From an uncultured Bacilli bacterium (GTDB taxonomy: Bacteria; Bacillota_I; Bacilli_A; RF39; UBA660), in contig CAKOJQ010000003.1 of assembly GCA_934090795.1 (NCBI GenBank), positions 1 to 64,000 of the forward strand: a stretch of DNA of 64,000 nt. Direction: 5' to 3'. This document shows positions 53,978-63,108 of this stretch, one piece after another. Below the pieces are notes generated by a model. That model ran no database searches and was not told the origin of the DNA. It saw only the letters and a list, made by a program, of their open reading frames with translations. The translations under genes were made by a program, and so were the position numbers. Every line of letters starts with the position of its first letter. The stretch's first letter is position 1.

Positions 53978-55955
53978 CGCACTTCTCCTTTCTATCATTT
54001 AAAATATAGATTATTTGGTTATAATTAACATCATCATTAAAATGATTTACATAAATAATTGTCTTATCATTATAAACCTCATTAATTTTATTAATTATTT
54101 CAATTCTTTCTCTAACCGCAATCTCTGAAAATGCTTCATCTAATATCAAGATATTAAAGTTTTTATATAAACTTCTTGCAATAATTATCTTTTGTTTTTC
54201 TCCACCACTAAAATTATCTCTAACTATCGTATTTAGCTTATTTTCTTTCTTATTAATAACATCTTCTAAATTAACTATTTTAATTATCTTATTTAGTCTA
54301 TCTTTATCTAATTCATTATCTAATATAATATTATTAATTATTGTATCTTCAAATAAATAACTATTTTGATTAACATAAGATAAATTATCTAAATAACTAT
54401 TATAGCTTATATCATTAAGATTCAAATTTCCTATTATTATTTTTCCATCATAATCAGTTATATTCTTAGTTAAAATATTAATTAAAGTACTCTTTCCACT
54501 TCCATTGCATCCTTTAATTAACACTTTACTTCCCTGTTTTATTTTAAAACTTTTATTATTAATTATCTTATTTAATCCTATATAATAATTTAATTTAGAA
54601 ACAATAATATCACCATTATTAAATAAGTATCCTTCACTTTTATTATCATATTCTAAATAATATATTCCACTTATTCTATCAATCATCATCTTTAAATATT
54701 TAATAATTGGTTTAATTGTAATCAAATAATTAAAGGTATCTTTTAAATAATCAAAATATAACAAATAAATCATAACTATTTTTAAATTACTATTTAAGCA
54801 TCCCAAAATAACAATTAAACTTAAAGAGTTAACTGTTTCCATTAACGTATTTAAATAATTATTATTTCTATCTAATAAATAATTTGCTTCTGTCACATTT
54901 TTAGAATATATATCTAATTTCTTTTTAAAATAAATATTTAAATTTAATGAACTAATAGTAATAATTTTTTCTATATACTCACATATATGATCCATATAAA
55001 TATTATCTTTATCCATTAAATCATTATAATATTTAAGAATAATTTTATTTAATTTAATACTTATTAAATAAGCGACTATATAAATTGATATAACTATAAA
55101 TGTAAGTTTCAAATCTAAATATAGAAGAATAATTAAGGATATTAAACCTAAACTAACATTTAAAATAAAATTAATAATTTCAGTACTTAAATAATTTTTA
55201 ATTTTATTTAAGTCTTTAATTCGGTTAGTAATATCACCTACAGATTTTAAATGCAAATATTTATAAGGGAGATTAAAATACTTTGATAAGTAATTGTTAA
55301 CTAGTTCTAAATTAATTTTTTTATTTAAATTAATCAAGCATTCATTTTTAATAAAATTAATTATTAATTTCGTAAGAATAATGGTAATAAAAATATTTAA
55401 ATATTTATTATCTAATAAAATACTTTTAATTAATACTGACTGAAATATACTTAAAAATATTAATATAATTGTAAATATCAAACATATTATTACTTTAAAC
55501 TTATTTTTATATACTAAATTTTTCAAGTAATCTAAATAAACATTTTTCTTTTTATATCTAACAATTTTCCCATTAGGAATTAGTTTTAAAATATAACCAG
55601 TAAATATTTTGTTAAACTCTTGATAAGTATATTTAGTTAGACCAACTTCGGGATCCATAACTACTACTTTATCTTTATTTTTTTCATAAACAACCATAAA
55701 ATGATTAAAATTATTAATTCTGGTTTGAACTATATATGGTGGAGATACATCTTGATTAATAATTCCTATTGAATCAAAGCCATATTTTAAAGCTGCCATC
55801 TTAATATTATAAAAATTAGTGCCTTTATTATCAGTTAATGTATCACATCTAACTACTTCTAATGGAACAAAACCATTATAATATTTAATAATTGACGCTA
55901 ATGAACTAGCCCCACAATCTTTTTCTTCTTCTTGTCTAACAATATATCCTTTCAT
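53970..55955 (-). CDS. Peptidase-containing ABC exporter (PCAT) for GG-leader peptides
   Basis: 661 residues. An N-terminal C39 cysteine protease cleaves the leader: Gln in VRQEEEKDCG, catalytic Cys13, His in FNHFMVVYE and Asp in VVMDPEVG. Five to six membrane helices follow (about 150-430), then an ATPase with Walker A GCNGSGKST, signature FSGGEKQK, Walker B ILILDEAFSE and an H-loop His. All motifs are intact. The two precursor peptides directly follow in the same transcript. There is no accessory HlyD-like or immunity gene. The promoter region (TTGATA, 17 bp, TATATA) faces a sporulation gene cluster. Confidence 0.95.
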   Translation of the reverse strand: MKGYIVRQEEEKDCGASSLASIIKYYNGFVPLEVVRCDTLTDNKGTNFYNIKMAALKYGFDSIGIINQDVSPPYIVQTRINNFNHFMVVYEKNKDKVVVMDPEVGLTKYTYQEFNKIFTGYILKLIPNGKIVRYKKKNVYLDYLKNLVYKNKFKVIICLIFTIILIFLSIFQSVLIKSILLDNKYLNIFITIILTKLIINFIKNECLINLNKKINLELVNNYLSKYFNLPYKYLHLKSVGDITNRIKDLNKIKNYLSTEIINFILNVSLGLISLIILLYLDLKLTFIVISIYIVAYLISIKLNKIILKYYNDLMDKDNIYMDHICEYIEKIITISSLNLNIYFKKKLDIYSKNVTEANYLLDRNNNYLNTLMETVNSLSLIVILGCLNSNLKIVMIYLLYFDYLKDTFNYLITIKPIIKYLKMMIDRISGIYYLEYDNKSEGYLFNNGDIIVSKLNYYIGLNKIINNKSFKIKQGSKVLIKGCNGSGKSTLINILTKNITDYDGKIIIGNLNLNDISYNSYLDNLSYVNQNSYLFEDTIINNIILDNELDKDRLNKIIKIVNLEDVINKKENKLNTIVRDNFSGGEKQKIIIARSLYKNFNILILDEAFSEIAVRERIEIINKINEVYNDKTIIYVNHFNDDVNYNQIIYILNDRKEKCDE

Positions 55956-56212
55956 TTAATCACCCTCTATATATATATTTAGTATAAAAGTATCAAGTTT
56001 ACTTGTTTTTTTACAATTTTTTTAAAAATTTTATTTTATGACACTTTCTAATTTTATGCAATTTTAAATAAGTCCTAATAGCCTCAAATAAGTGTAAAAC
56101 TTTAATAAAATAACAAGTAAATTAGGTTACTCTTTACAATATATATTTATAGAAGCACCATAAAAGGTGTTTTTAGTACGTACAAAAAATATTAATGGAA
56201 GGAGAAAATATT

Positions 56213-56272
56213 ATGAAAAGATTTAAAGTAATTTTAAAATTATTATTCAAATTATTTTTCTTATTTATATAA
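56213..56272 (+). CDS. Candidate 19-residue amphipathic peptide
   Basis: MKRFKVILKLLFKLFFLFI, preceded at ideal distance by GGAAGGAG. Lys residues recur every 4 positions or so in a hydrophobic helix, giving an amphipathic peptide. It lies 58 bp before spoIIIAH on the same strand, in the space divergent from the peptide exporter. It could be a membrane-associated sporulation peptide, a leader, or a signal; it has no GG leader. Existence rests on the ribosome site and composition. Confidence 0.45.
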   Translation: MKRFKVILKLLFKLFFLFI

Positions 56273-56330
56273 GCAATTTATCATAAAAATTAAAAATGCC
56301 TAATATAATTAACTGATATGGAGGAATATA

Positions 56331-56819
56331 ATGATTAATAAACAAAAATTATGGTTTTTAACATTATTTAGTATTATTTTAGTACTTTCAGTTTACTACA
56401 TAGCTATGGATGAAAACACCCTAACTAAATTAACACCATCACCTGTTACAACAAGTGAAGTCTTAAATGTAAAAGAAGAAGATACTTTAAGTGCCCTACG
56501 TGTTGAAGACGACGATCAAGATCAAAAAGTCATTGCTGAATTACAAGGAATTCTTTTAGATCAAACAGTTAGTGCTGAAGAAAAAAATAATGCATATGAA
56601 AAACTAAAAGGCATTAATAGTACTAAAAGTAAAGAAACAAAATTAGAATCATTAATACTTAAAACTTACAATTTAAAAAGTTTTATTAAAATTAAAGATG
56701 ATCAAATAAACGTAATTATTTCATCCAAAAATAAAAATGTAACTGATGCTAATAATATAATAAGAACCATTCAAAAAGAATTTGATACTCAAAAATACAT
56801 TACAGTTAAGTATCAATAA
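56331..56819 (+). CDS. spoIIIAH: SpoIIIAH-like sporulation protein
   Basis: 162 residues. MINKQKLWFLTLFSIILVLSVYYI matches the N-terminus of SpoIIIAH (mother-cell half of the SpoIIIAH-SpoIIQ channel). After a linker, the C-terminal EscJ/YscJ-like domain ends in KITVKY-type sequence. A TGGAGG ribosome site precedes it. The rest of spoIIIA (AA-AG) is not beside it, unlike in Bacillus. Confidence 0.8.
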   Translation: MINKQKLWFLTLFSIILVLSVYYIAMDENTLTKLTPSPVTTSEVLNVKEEDTLSALRVEDDDQDQKVIAELQGILLDQTVSAEEKNNAYEKLKGINSTKSKETKLESLILKTYNLKSFIKIKDDQINVIISSKNKNVTDANNIIRTIQKEFDTQKYITVKYQ

Positions 56820-56891
56820 TTTTAAACATTCACTAAAGCCCCTTTTTAATCATAAAATATGAGTGAGAAATGATGGAAAGGAAGATATTTA

Positions 56892-57095
56892 GTGGACTTA
56901 ATCCTGACTAAAAGAGAAAAAGAAATTTTTAATTTATTAATAAAAAATAAAAATACAAGAGATATTTCTAAAGAATTACATATATCTGAAAAAACAATAA
57001 GAAATCATATATCTAACGTAATTCAAAAGCTAGACTGTCAAAATAGAACTTGTGCTATATTAGAATTAATTAAATTAGGTGAAATTAATTTATAA
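56892..57095 (+). CDS. gerE: GerE-like LuxR-type regulator
   Basis: 67 residues from a GTG (GGAAAGGAAG upstream). It is a bare LuxR-type HTH: LTKREKEIFNLL, then TRDISKELHISEKTIRNHIS and VIQKLDCQNRTCAILEL. The size equals GerE, the late mother-cell regulator of spore coat genes. A generic LuxR HTH cannot be excluded, but the neighbours spoIIIAH- and gerM-like genes support GerE. Confidence 0.75.
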   Translation: MDLILTKREKEIFNLLIKNKNTRDISKELHISEKTIRNHISNVIQKLDCQNRTCAILELIKLGEINL

Positions 57096-57123
57096 GTCGT
57101 TAAACAAACGACTTATATTTTTT
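57093..57123 (+). terminator. Rho-independent terminator
   Basis: TAAGTCGTT (57093-57101) pairs with AACGACTTA (57107-57115), followed by TATTTTTT. It overlaps the gerE stop codon. Confidence 0.9.
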
Positions 57124-57151
57124 GGCTTGCATATAATTAATTGGTGGAATT

Positions 57152-58066
57152 ATGTTAAAAAATAAACTAAAAAAAAGAATATTTCTTATTATATCTTCTC
57201 TTCTAATTATTTTCATTATCTATTTATTTCCCACAAAAAAAATAGAAACAATAAATAATGTCAAAAAAAATTATAAAGAAGCCTATATTTATTTACTTGA
57301 TCAAAATAACTATGTTGCTAGAGTTAATATTATTTTAAATGAAAAAGATAATCTTAATAAAATAAAAGAAATAGTTAACTATTTAACAATCGATGGTAAT
57401 AAATCAAATTATATAAAAGAAGGATTTACTCCTATAATACCTAAAAAGACCAAATTATTATCCGTTGATATCGATAATAATATTGTTAAACTAAATTTTT
57501 CTAAAGAATTACTAAATATTCCCGATAATAAAATCGATCAATTAATTTCTTCTCTAATTTACTCTATCACCAGTTTAAATAACGATTATAAATTATCTAT
57601 TTATATTGAAGGAAATATTTTAACTAAATTATCAAATAATAAATTAATAGATCCCATATTAGATCGAAGTTATGGTATTAATAAAGTGTTTAACATAAAT
57701 AATATTGTTGGAACTACCAAAACAACTATATTCTATTTATCAAAACAAGATGACTATTACTATTATATTCCCATAACTTTAGTAAATAATGATCAAGATG
57801 ATAAAATAAAAATTATTATTGAAGAAATGGCATCTAAAAGTGTTTATAACACTAATCTAATTAGTTATATCAAAGATATAAAAAAAGCTGCCTATGAGAT
57901 TAAAAATGACTATATTGTTCTTAATTTAAATAGCAATAATTTTTCATCTAAGGAATTAATTGAAGAAACTATTTATACTTTTAACCTATCCATTAAAGAA
58001 AACTATAACATAAACAAAGTTGTTTATTATATTGACGATAATCTTTATAATTCTTATGACATTTAA
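57152..58066 (+). CDS. gerM: GerM-like sporulation/germination lipoprotein-type protein
   Basis: 304 residues. An N-terminal membrane helix (about 10-28) is followed by two GerM domains: the first about 45-170 with TKLLSVDIDNNIVKLNFSKE, the second about 185-300 with a degenerate equivalent AAYEIKNDYIVLNLNS. GerM takes part in engulfment-stage channel assembly and germination in Bacillus. Here it is 57 bp after gerE but separated by its terminator. Confidence 0.8.
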   Translation: MLKNKLKKRIFLIISSLLIIFIIYLFPTKKIETINNVKKNYKEAYIYLLDQNNYVARVNIILNEKDNLNKIKEIVNYLTIDGNKSNYIKEGFTPIIPKKTKLLSVDIDNNIVKLNFSKELLNIPDNKIDQLISSLIYSITSLNNDYKLSIYIEGNILTKLSNNKLIDPILDRSYGINKVFNINNIVGTTKTTIFYLSKQDDYYYYIPITLVNNDQDDKIKIIIEEMASKSVYNTNLISYIKDIKKAAYEIKNDYIVLNLNSNNFSSKELIEETIYTFNLSIKENYNINKVVYYIDDNLYNSYDI

Positions 58067-58092
58067 AAAGCACATAACCAGTGCTTTATTTT
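58066..58092. terminator. Bidirectional terminator between gerM and the 96-aa gene
   Basis: AAAAGCAC (58066-58073) and GTGCTTTA (58081-58088) form a stem with a 7-base loop. T-rich sequence lies on both sides. Confidence 0.75.
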
Positions 58093-58093
58093 C

Positions 58094-58384
58094 TTATTTA
58101 ACTAATTTTTTTGCAAAACTAGAATTATTATTATGTCTGTTTAAAATCATTTCATTAAATTTATTCGGATCCGGTGAAATATATCTAAGTAGTAATAAAT
58201 ATTTATTTTCAATTATATCATCCAAATAAGCATTTCCCTTATCTGTCATAACTATCATACAATTATCTATAACAATTAATTCTTCATCTAACATATAGTC
58301 TAATAAATCATAATTAGTTATAAAATAATTATTATAACCCTTTCTTAACATTAACAACATACTTCCAATTTCTAAACAATTCAT
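58094..58384 (-). CDS. Small hypothetical protein
   Basis: 96 residues; MLMLRKGYNNYFITNYDLLDYMLDEELIVIDN followed by MVMTDKGNAYL resembles a compact winged-helix-like pattern, but this is not a firm match. AGGAG lies upstream. Single gene between terminators; function unknown. Confidence 0.55.
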   Translation of the reverse strand: MNCLEIGSMLLMLRKGYNNYFITNYDLLDYMLDEELIVIDNCMIVMTDKGNAYLDDIIENKYLLLLRYISPDPNKFNEMILNRHNNNSSFAKKLVK

Positions 58385-58414
58385 ATTTTATCTCCTCCAT
58401 GTATTATATTTAGA

Positions 58415-58473
58415 AATAAAAAAAGTAGAAATATAACGCATTAAAAACGTCTTTACTTCTACTTCTTTTTTAA
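58415..58473 (-). terminator. Terminator of the SDR gene
   Basis: An imperfect inverted repeat with outer arms AAGTAGAA / TTCTACTT and inner AACG / CGT pairing; A- and T-runs flank it on both sides. Confidence 0.65.
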
Positions 58474-58517
58474 TCTATAACTACATTATACAAATATTTT
58501 TAATAAATTACAAGTAA

Positions 58518-59255
58518 TTATTGTGCCGTATATCCTCCATCAATTGGAATAACAGCTCCAGTTATAAATGATGCTTTTTCACTTAATAAATAAACAATTA
58601 AATTAGCAATTTCATTATCTTTTCCTAATCTTCCAATAGGCATTTGATTAGCCATAGCCTCTTTCATATCAGCAGGAACTTGACTTAAAATTGGAGTATC
58701 AACATAACCTGGCGCAACTGCATTAATTCTAATATTATCTCTTGCATAAGTAAGTGCAAGTGATCTTGTCATTTGGTTAATTGCTCCTTTAGTAGCTGAA
58801 TAAGCAAAACTCATAGTTGTACCAACTAAGCCATACATACTTGATGTATTAACAATGCTTCCACCACCATTTTTAAGCATTTCAGCAATAACATATTTAT
58901 TAGCTAAGAATATTCCTGTTTGATTAACAGCAACAACCTTATTCCATTCTTCTAAACTAACTTCATGGGCTTTATTTGGTCCACCACCAATTCCAGCATT
59001 TGCAACTAAGTAATCAATGTGTCCAAATTTACTTACTGTTTCCTCTACTAAAGATTTAACATTTTCTTCACTTGAAACATCACATTTAATTCCTAATGCA
59101 TTTTCACCTATACTAGATGCAATTTCTTCAACATTATCATTCCAATCAGCAAGAACAACATTTACACCATAACCAGCTAACTTTTTAGCAGTAGCAAGAC
59201 CAATACCTGATGCTCCTCCTGTTATAATTGCAACTTTATTATTTTCCATTTTCAT
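58518..59255 (-). CDS. Short-chain dehydrogenase/reductase (FabG-like)
   Basis: 245 residues with a Rossmann fold: GGASGIGLATA (cofactor), NAGIGGG, catalytic Ser in VNTSSMYG, and YSATKGA (Tyr and Lys). The C-terminal NPPIDGGYT-type end reads IPIDGGYTA. It resembles FabG or acetoin/glucose dehydrogenase-type SDRs; the substrate cannot be inferred. No fatty-acid synthesis genes are adjacent, so a fabG symbol is withheld. Either of two close ATG codons could be the start. Confidence 0.88.
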   Translation of the reverse strand: MKMENNKVAIITGGASGIGLATAKKLAGYGVNVVLADWNDNVEEIASSIGENALGIKCDVSSEENVKSLVEETVSKFGHIDYLVANAGIGGGPNKAHEVSLEEWNKVVAVNQTGIFLANKYVIAEMLKNGGGSIVNTSSMYGLVGTTMSFAYSATKGAINQMTRSLALTYARDNIRINAVAPGYVDTPILSQVPADMKEAMANQMPIGRLGKDNEIANLIVYLLSEKASFITGAVIPIDGGYTAQ

Positions 59256-59332
59256 CTTCTCCTTTTCTATCCTACCAAATTAATTATAGCACACAAATAA
59301 CAAAATAAACTAAATAAGATAACCTAACTAGA

Positions 59333-61804
59333 TTATCTTAACTTACTTTTGTCATCTAAATTATATTTGTTTATTAACTCTTCAACACTATAACCAAATT
59401 TATCTTTAAATTCTTCATTATTCATATAGAAAATTTGGTTTAATTTACCATTTTCATCAATAAGATTTATTCCTAACTCCTCACTTAATTTTATTTTAGC
59501 AATAAATTCTTTCAATGCACTTAGATGTGTAACTTGTTTATTTAATTCAGTGTCTATCTTACGCTCTAAACATATATTTTTTATTTGAGTAAAATCTTTT
59601 AATAGATTAAATCTCATACCAATTTGTAAAAGCAATTTGCCCTGTTCACTTTCAGGTAAACATTTTTGTCTTTGCGTATCAATCCATCTTCCTAAATTTA
59701 TTTTGCCATTAATATCATAATTTTTTCCATCATTGGTTTTAAATTTTACGGGAATTTCTAAATCTCCGTGTGATTCATAATACTTTTTGGCATATTCATA
59801 CATTTCTTTCCATGATAATGTAGAATTTTTATTTTGAAATCGCATGCCGATTTGTAAAAGGGATTTGCCTTGTTCACTTTTAATTGGGCATAAATATCTT
59901 TGATTAGTTATCCATTGACCTAAGTTTATTTTACCATTTGGATCATAAGTTACTCCATCATTGGTTTTAAACCATCGCGGTATTTCTAAATTTCCATGTA
60001 CTTCATAATATTTTTTAGCCAGTTCATACATTTCTTTCCATGATAACGTTGAATTTTTATTTTCGAATCTCATGTCAATTTGTAAAAGTAATTTTTCCCT
60101 TTCACTTTCCGGTAAACATCTCCTTCTTTGCTTTGATATCCATTGACCTAAGTTTATTTGGCCATTAGGATTATAATTTATTCCATCATTGGTTTTAAAT
60201 TTTACGGGAATTTCTAAATCTCCGTGTGATTCATAATACTTTTTGGCATATTCATACATTTCTTTCCATGATAATGTAGATTTCTTATTTTCAAATCGCA
60301 TTCCGATTAGTAAAAGTAATTTTCCCCTTTCACTATCAGGTAAACATGATTGTCTTTGATTTGCTATCCAACATCCTAAATTTATCTTTCCATTTGAATC
60401 ATATGTAGTTCCATCATTAGTTTTAAACCTTTGAAGTATTTCTAAATCGCCATATGTTTCATAATATTTTCTTGCAAGTTCATAATAATCCATCCAAGTT
60501 CGATTAATTCTTTTATAATAATCACTTAAGAAATTAAATATATCTATATTCTGAATTTCAATATTAAATTTAACTTCAGAAATATTGCTTCTTTCGTTGA
60601 TTCTTCCTGTTTTGTGACTTTGTTCTTTAATTCTATCCTTAATGTTATTTTCAAGTTCATTCATATAAGTATAATTTCCGGCTAAATCAATAATTACAGG
60701 ATTATTATTTCGATTAACGGATAAGGCTCTACCTAGTTGTTCAAAGAAAACAATATCCGATGATGTTCCTCTTCCCATAATTACTCCATCAACATTTGGA
60801 GCATGAATTCCTTCATTATATTGATTTATAGCAAACATGACTCTTAATTTATTACTTACATTATTACCACTTAAATCTACATCTTGGTAAAATGCTTCTC
60901 TATTTTTCTTTCCATCAGTTCCCATCTCACTTGTTGTTGAATAAAAAGCAATATTTTCTTCACATGTTATTTGTTTAAACCATTCAAGTGCTTCTTTTTT
61001 AATGGTTTCAATATCGTTTACATCTTTTTCTGAAAATGGTGGACAAAAATATATTAGTTTAGAATTTGAATGAATTGTTTCTTTTATAATTTTAGCTATA
61101 CTTGGTGCTTCAGCTATTCTTTTTTTAGCAGCCTCTAGCTCTTTTTGATTTTCTTCTTCTAGACCTAAAGAACTTGTTTTATTCTCTAATTTTTTTAGTA
61201 TTTCTTCTAAACCAATTACACTTGTTTTATAAGTTATATTTTGGGGTAAGATACCATCAATTATGGCATCACATAAGTCATATCTACTTATTATTTTATT
61301 AGAAAATAATTCATCAGTTTCTGGATTTGCCATATCTCTTTCATATGAAGTATTTCGGTCTCTTATAGTATAAGCAGTCATTCCAAATATTTTAATATCA
61401 GAATGAGTTTCAATAAATGTTTTAGTACGAGCACCCCATATTGGTGCTCCTAAATGATGGAATTCATCTAAAATTAATAAATCGCAATCAATATTCTCCA
61501 TCTCTTCAAGTGATAAATTAATCAAACTTTGATAGGTTCTAAATTCAACATTAGCAAAATCTTTTTCTTTACTAAAACCGGATTCTTTAATAATGTTTTC
61601 CAGATGTTCTATAATCCCATTTGATGGAACTATATATACAACTTTTTTATCTTGATTATGATAAGCTAAATTTAAAGCAAGATAGCTTTTACCAGTACCT
61701 GTTGCATGAACTATACCGACAACATCTTCACCACTTTGATAAGCATTATCTATTTTTCTATATGCTTCTTCATTATGTTTATATAACTCTAAACCTCTAT
61801 TCAT
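59333..61804 (-). CDS. SF2 helicase with four helicase-associated (HA) repeats
   Basis: 823 residues. The N-terminal two-domain helicase core (about 1-430) has Walker A HATGTGKSYLA, DEFHH (motif II, a DEFH variant), MTAYTIR (motif III) and QLGRALSVN (motif VI). Four HA repeats of about 76 residues follow (about 434-735), each with W-x-x-Y-E-x-A-x-x-Y-Y...L-G-x-W-I...R pattern, then a tail also present in a second copy at the window edge. Two repeats contain an identical 100-bp stretch. It overlaps the upstream 86-aa gene by 8 bp. No nuclease domain is seen. Function is probably in DNA handling or defence; not certain. Confidence 0.85.
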   Translation of the reverse strand: MNRGLELYKHNEEAYRKIDNAYQSGEDVVGIVHATGTGKSYLALNLAYHNQDKKVVYIVPSNGIIEHLENIIKESGFSKEKDFANVEFRTYQSLINLSLEEMENIDCDLLILDEFHHLGAPIWGARTKTFIETHSDIKIFGMTAYTIRDRNTSYERDMANPETDELFSNKIISRYDLCDAIIDGILPQNITYKTSVIGLEEILKKLENKTSSLGLEEENQKELEAAKKRIAEAPSIAKIIKETIHSNSKLIYFCPPFSEKDVNDIETIKKEALEWFKQITCEENIAFYSTTSEMGTDGKKNREAFYQDVDLSGNNVSNKLRVMFAINQYNEGIHAPNVDGVIMGRGTSSDIVFFEQLGRALSVNRNNNPVIIDLAGNYTYMNELENNIKDRIKEQSHKTGRINERSNISEVKFNIEIQNIDIFNFLSDYYKRINRTWMDYYELARKYYETYGDLEILQRFKTNDGTTYDSNGKINLGCWIANQRQSCLPDSERGKLLLLIGMRFENKKSTLSWKEMYEYAKKYYESHGDLEIPVKFKTNDGINYNPNGQINLGQWISKQRRRCLPESEREKLLLQIDMRFENKNSTLSWKEMYELAKKYYEVHGNLEIPRWFKTNDGVTYDPNGKINLGQWITNQRYLCPIKSEQGKSLLQIGMRFQNKNSTLSWKEMYEYAKKYYESHGDLEIPVKFKTNDGKNYDINGKINLGRWIDTQRQKCLPESEQGKLLLQIGMRFNLLKDFTQIKNICLERKIDTELNKQVTHLSALKEFIAKIKLSEELGINLIDENGKLNQIFYMNNEEFKDKFGYSVEELINKYNLDDKSKLR
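59725..60280 (-). repeat. Identical 100-bp segments within the HA-repeat array
   Basis: 59725-59824 and 60181-60280 are identical over 100 bp and lie 456 bp (two 228-bp units) apart, in HA repeats 4 and 2. The intervening repeat is more diverged, which points to recent conversion or unequal exchange. Confidence 0.85.
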
Positions 61805-62057
61805 CTAAATCACTTTCCACTTTTTCTATATCTATAAAATTAGTTCCATCTATTGTTTGCTTAGTAATCATTACATAATCATTTTTAAGAATTTGACAGT
61901 TAAATTCATCTTGTTCAAATTCATATGATTCTACTTCACCATCAACATCTATTTTAAAACCAATATTATGTCTATCAATAACATCTAATAAATTGTTGTT
62001 TTCATTATATTCTAAAGGAATATAAACTTCCTTAACTATTCCATATAATCTTTCCAT
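61797..62057 (-). CDS. 86-aa protein coupled to the HA helicase
   Basis: 86 residues from the ATG at 62057 (MERLYGIVKEVYIPLEY...). It is acidic and beta-rich with no known domain. The stop overlaps the helicase start by 8 bp, implying coupled translation and a shared function. A truncated duplicate of its 5' end with ATG changed to ACG lies at 62997-63120. Confidence 0.65.
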   Translation of the reverse strand: MERLYGIVKEVYIPLEYNENNNLLDVIDRHNIGFKIDVDGEVESYEFEQDEFNCQILKNDYVMITKQTIDGTNFIDIEKVESDLDE

Positions 62058-62129
62058 GATACCACTCTTTTCTTTTTTAATTTTAACATAAATATGAAAA
62101 AAGGTAACCACCAACGATTATCTTTACTA

Positions 62130-62645
62130 CTAATTATTGTTTGGTAATTTCTTTACCCATTCATAAAGTTCTTTACACTTATTATCAAGTTCTTTTAAAA
62201 CATCAAGCATACTTAAATGTTTATTATTTTTATCATAATAACTAGTTTTACATTCAAGTAAAGTTCTTGGATAATCAAACCCTTCATCTACTTCTATATC
62301 AAACCCATTAGGTAAATTATCAAAATCATATTTATCATTAAATAAAATATAAGTTATTGTACTATCTAATTCCTTCCAATAATCAAAATTATTTTCCTTT
62401 ATTTTTTTAATAATAATTCTTTCATTATTTTGATATTCTTCTAAGTTTTTAATATCCTCATCAAAATATTCGTAAAATTCAATTTTATAATGACCTGAAC
62501 AACTTGCAAATGTTTTATATCCCTTTTTATTTAACAAAGCAACCGCAGGAGCAATCATTTTATCACAAACAAACACTTTAGGATGATCTTCAGCATAAGT
62601 ATAAACTTCAAATGTTTCCTTATCTATAATACTATTTTTATCCAT
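62130..62645 (-). CDS. Hypothetical cytoplasmic protein
   Basis: 171 residues, acidic. The stretch IAPAVALLNKKGYKTFASCSGH is distinctive (a CSGH motif also seen in some unrelated SAM-dependent families), and the C-terminal part is helical. No enzyme can be assigned. It is in the duplicated accessory region upstream of the 86-aa gene. Confidence 0.6.
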   Translation of the reverse strand: MDKNSIIDKETFEVYTYAEDHPKVFVCDKMIAPAVALLNKKGYKTFASCSGHYKIEFYEYFDEDIKNLEEYQNNERIIIKKIKENNFDYWKELDSTITYILFNDKYDFDNLPNGFDIEVDEGFDYPRTLLECKTSYYDKNNKHLSMLDVLKELDNKCKELYEWVKKLPNNN

Positions 62646-62689
62646 AATATAAATCGCCTTCCTATATAAAATTATAACATAATAAATTC

Positions 62690-63056
62690 CTACTCTAAAT
62701 TAATACCTTTATTTAATAATTTATTTCCCATAAAATATAATGCACTATCAATAAATACTTGTAAAAATACATATAAATACAACATTTTTCTTAATAACAT
62801 ATATTTACCTTTTAAATCATATGCCCTATCATAATTATTAATGAATAATGATAATTCTGGAATATTTTTACCAATAATACTAAATATAGATATTATTAAT
62901 AAAATTGTTAAAAGATAAGTTACAACACTAAAAGTAACTGATTTAGATTTTTATTATTATTCCATTTACTTCCTAAAGTAGTACCAAAATATCCCGAATA
63001 TTCTAAAGGTATATATACTTCTTTAACTACACCATATAATCTTTCCGTGATACCAC
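62690..63056 (-). pseudogene. Chimeric remnant: fragment of the 86-aa gene fused to a broken membrane protein
   Basis: The 5' end of a copy of the 86-aa gene is present with its ATG changed to ACG (63048); it runs to PLEYSGYF and then enters a non-homologous reading TTLGSKWNNN. After a frameshift near 62950 the reading continues as about 85 residues of a two-helix membrane protein (TYLLTILLIISIFSIIG ... LQVFIDSALYFMGN) to a stop at 62690. There is no intact frame, so it is a decayed junction. Confidence 0.6.
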
Positions 63057-63108
63057 TCATTTCTTTTTTAATTGTAACATAAATATAAAAAAAGGTAATC
63101 TTAATGGA

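Noticed and set aside
56155..56178. Terminator or attenuator GCACC/GGTGT ahead of the 19-aa peptide
   Set aside because: The stem has only four to five pairs and a short T-run, too weak to call.
59333..61804. Restriction-modification helicase subunit
   Set aside because: No methyltransferase, specificity subunit or nuclease domain is present in or beside the gene.
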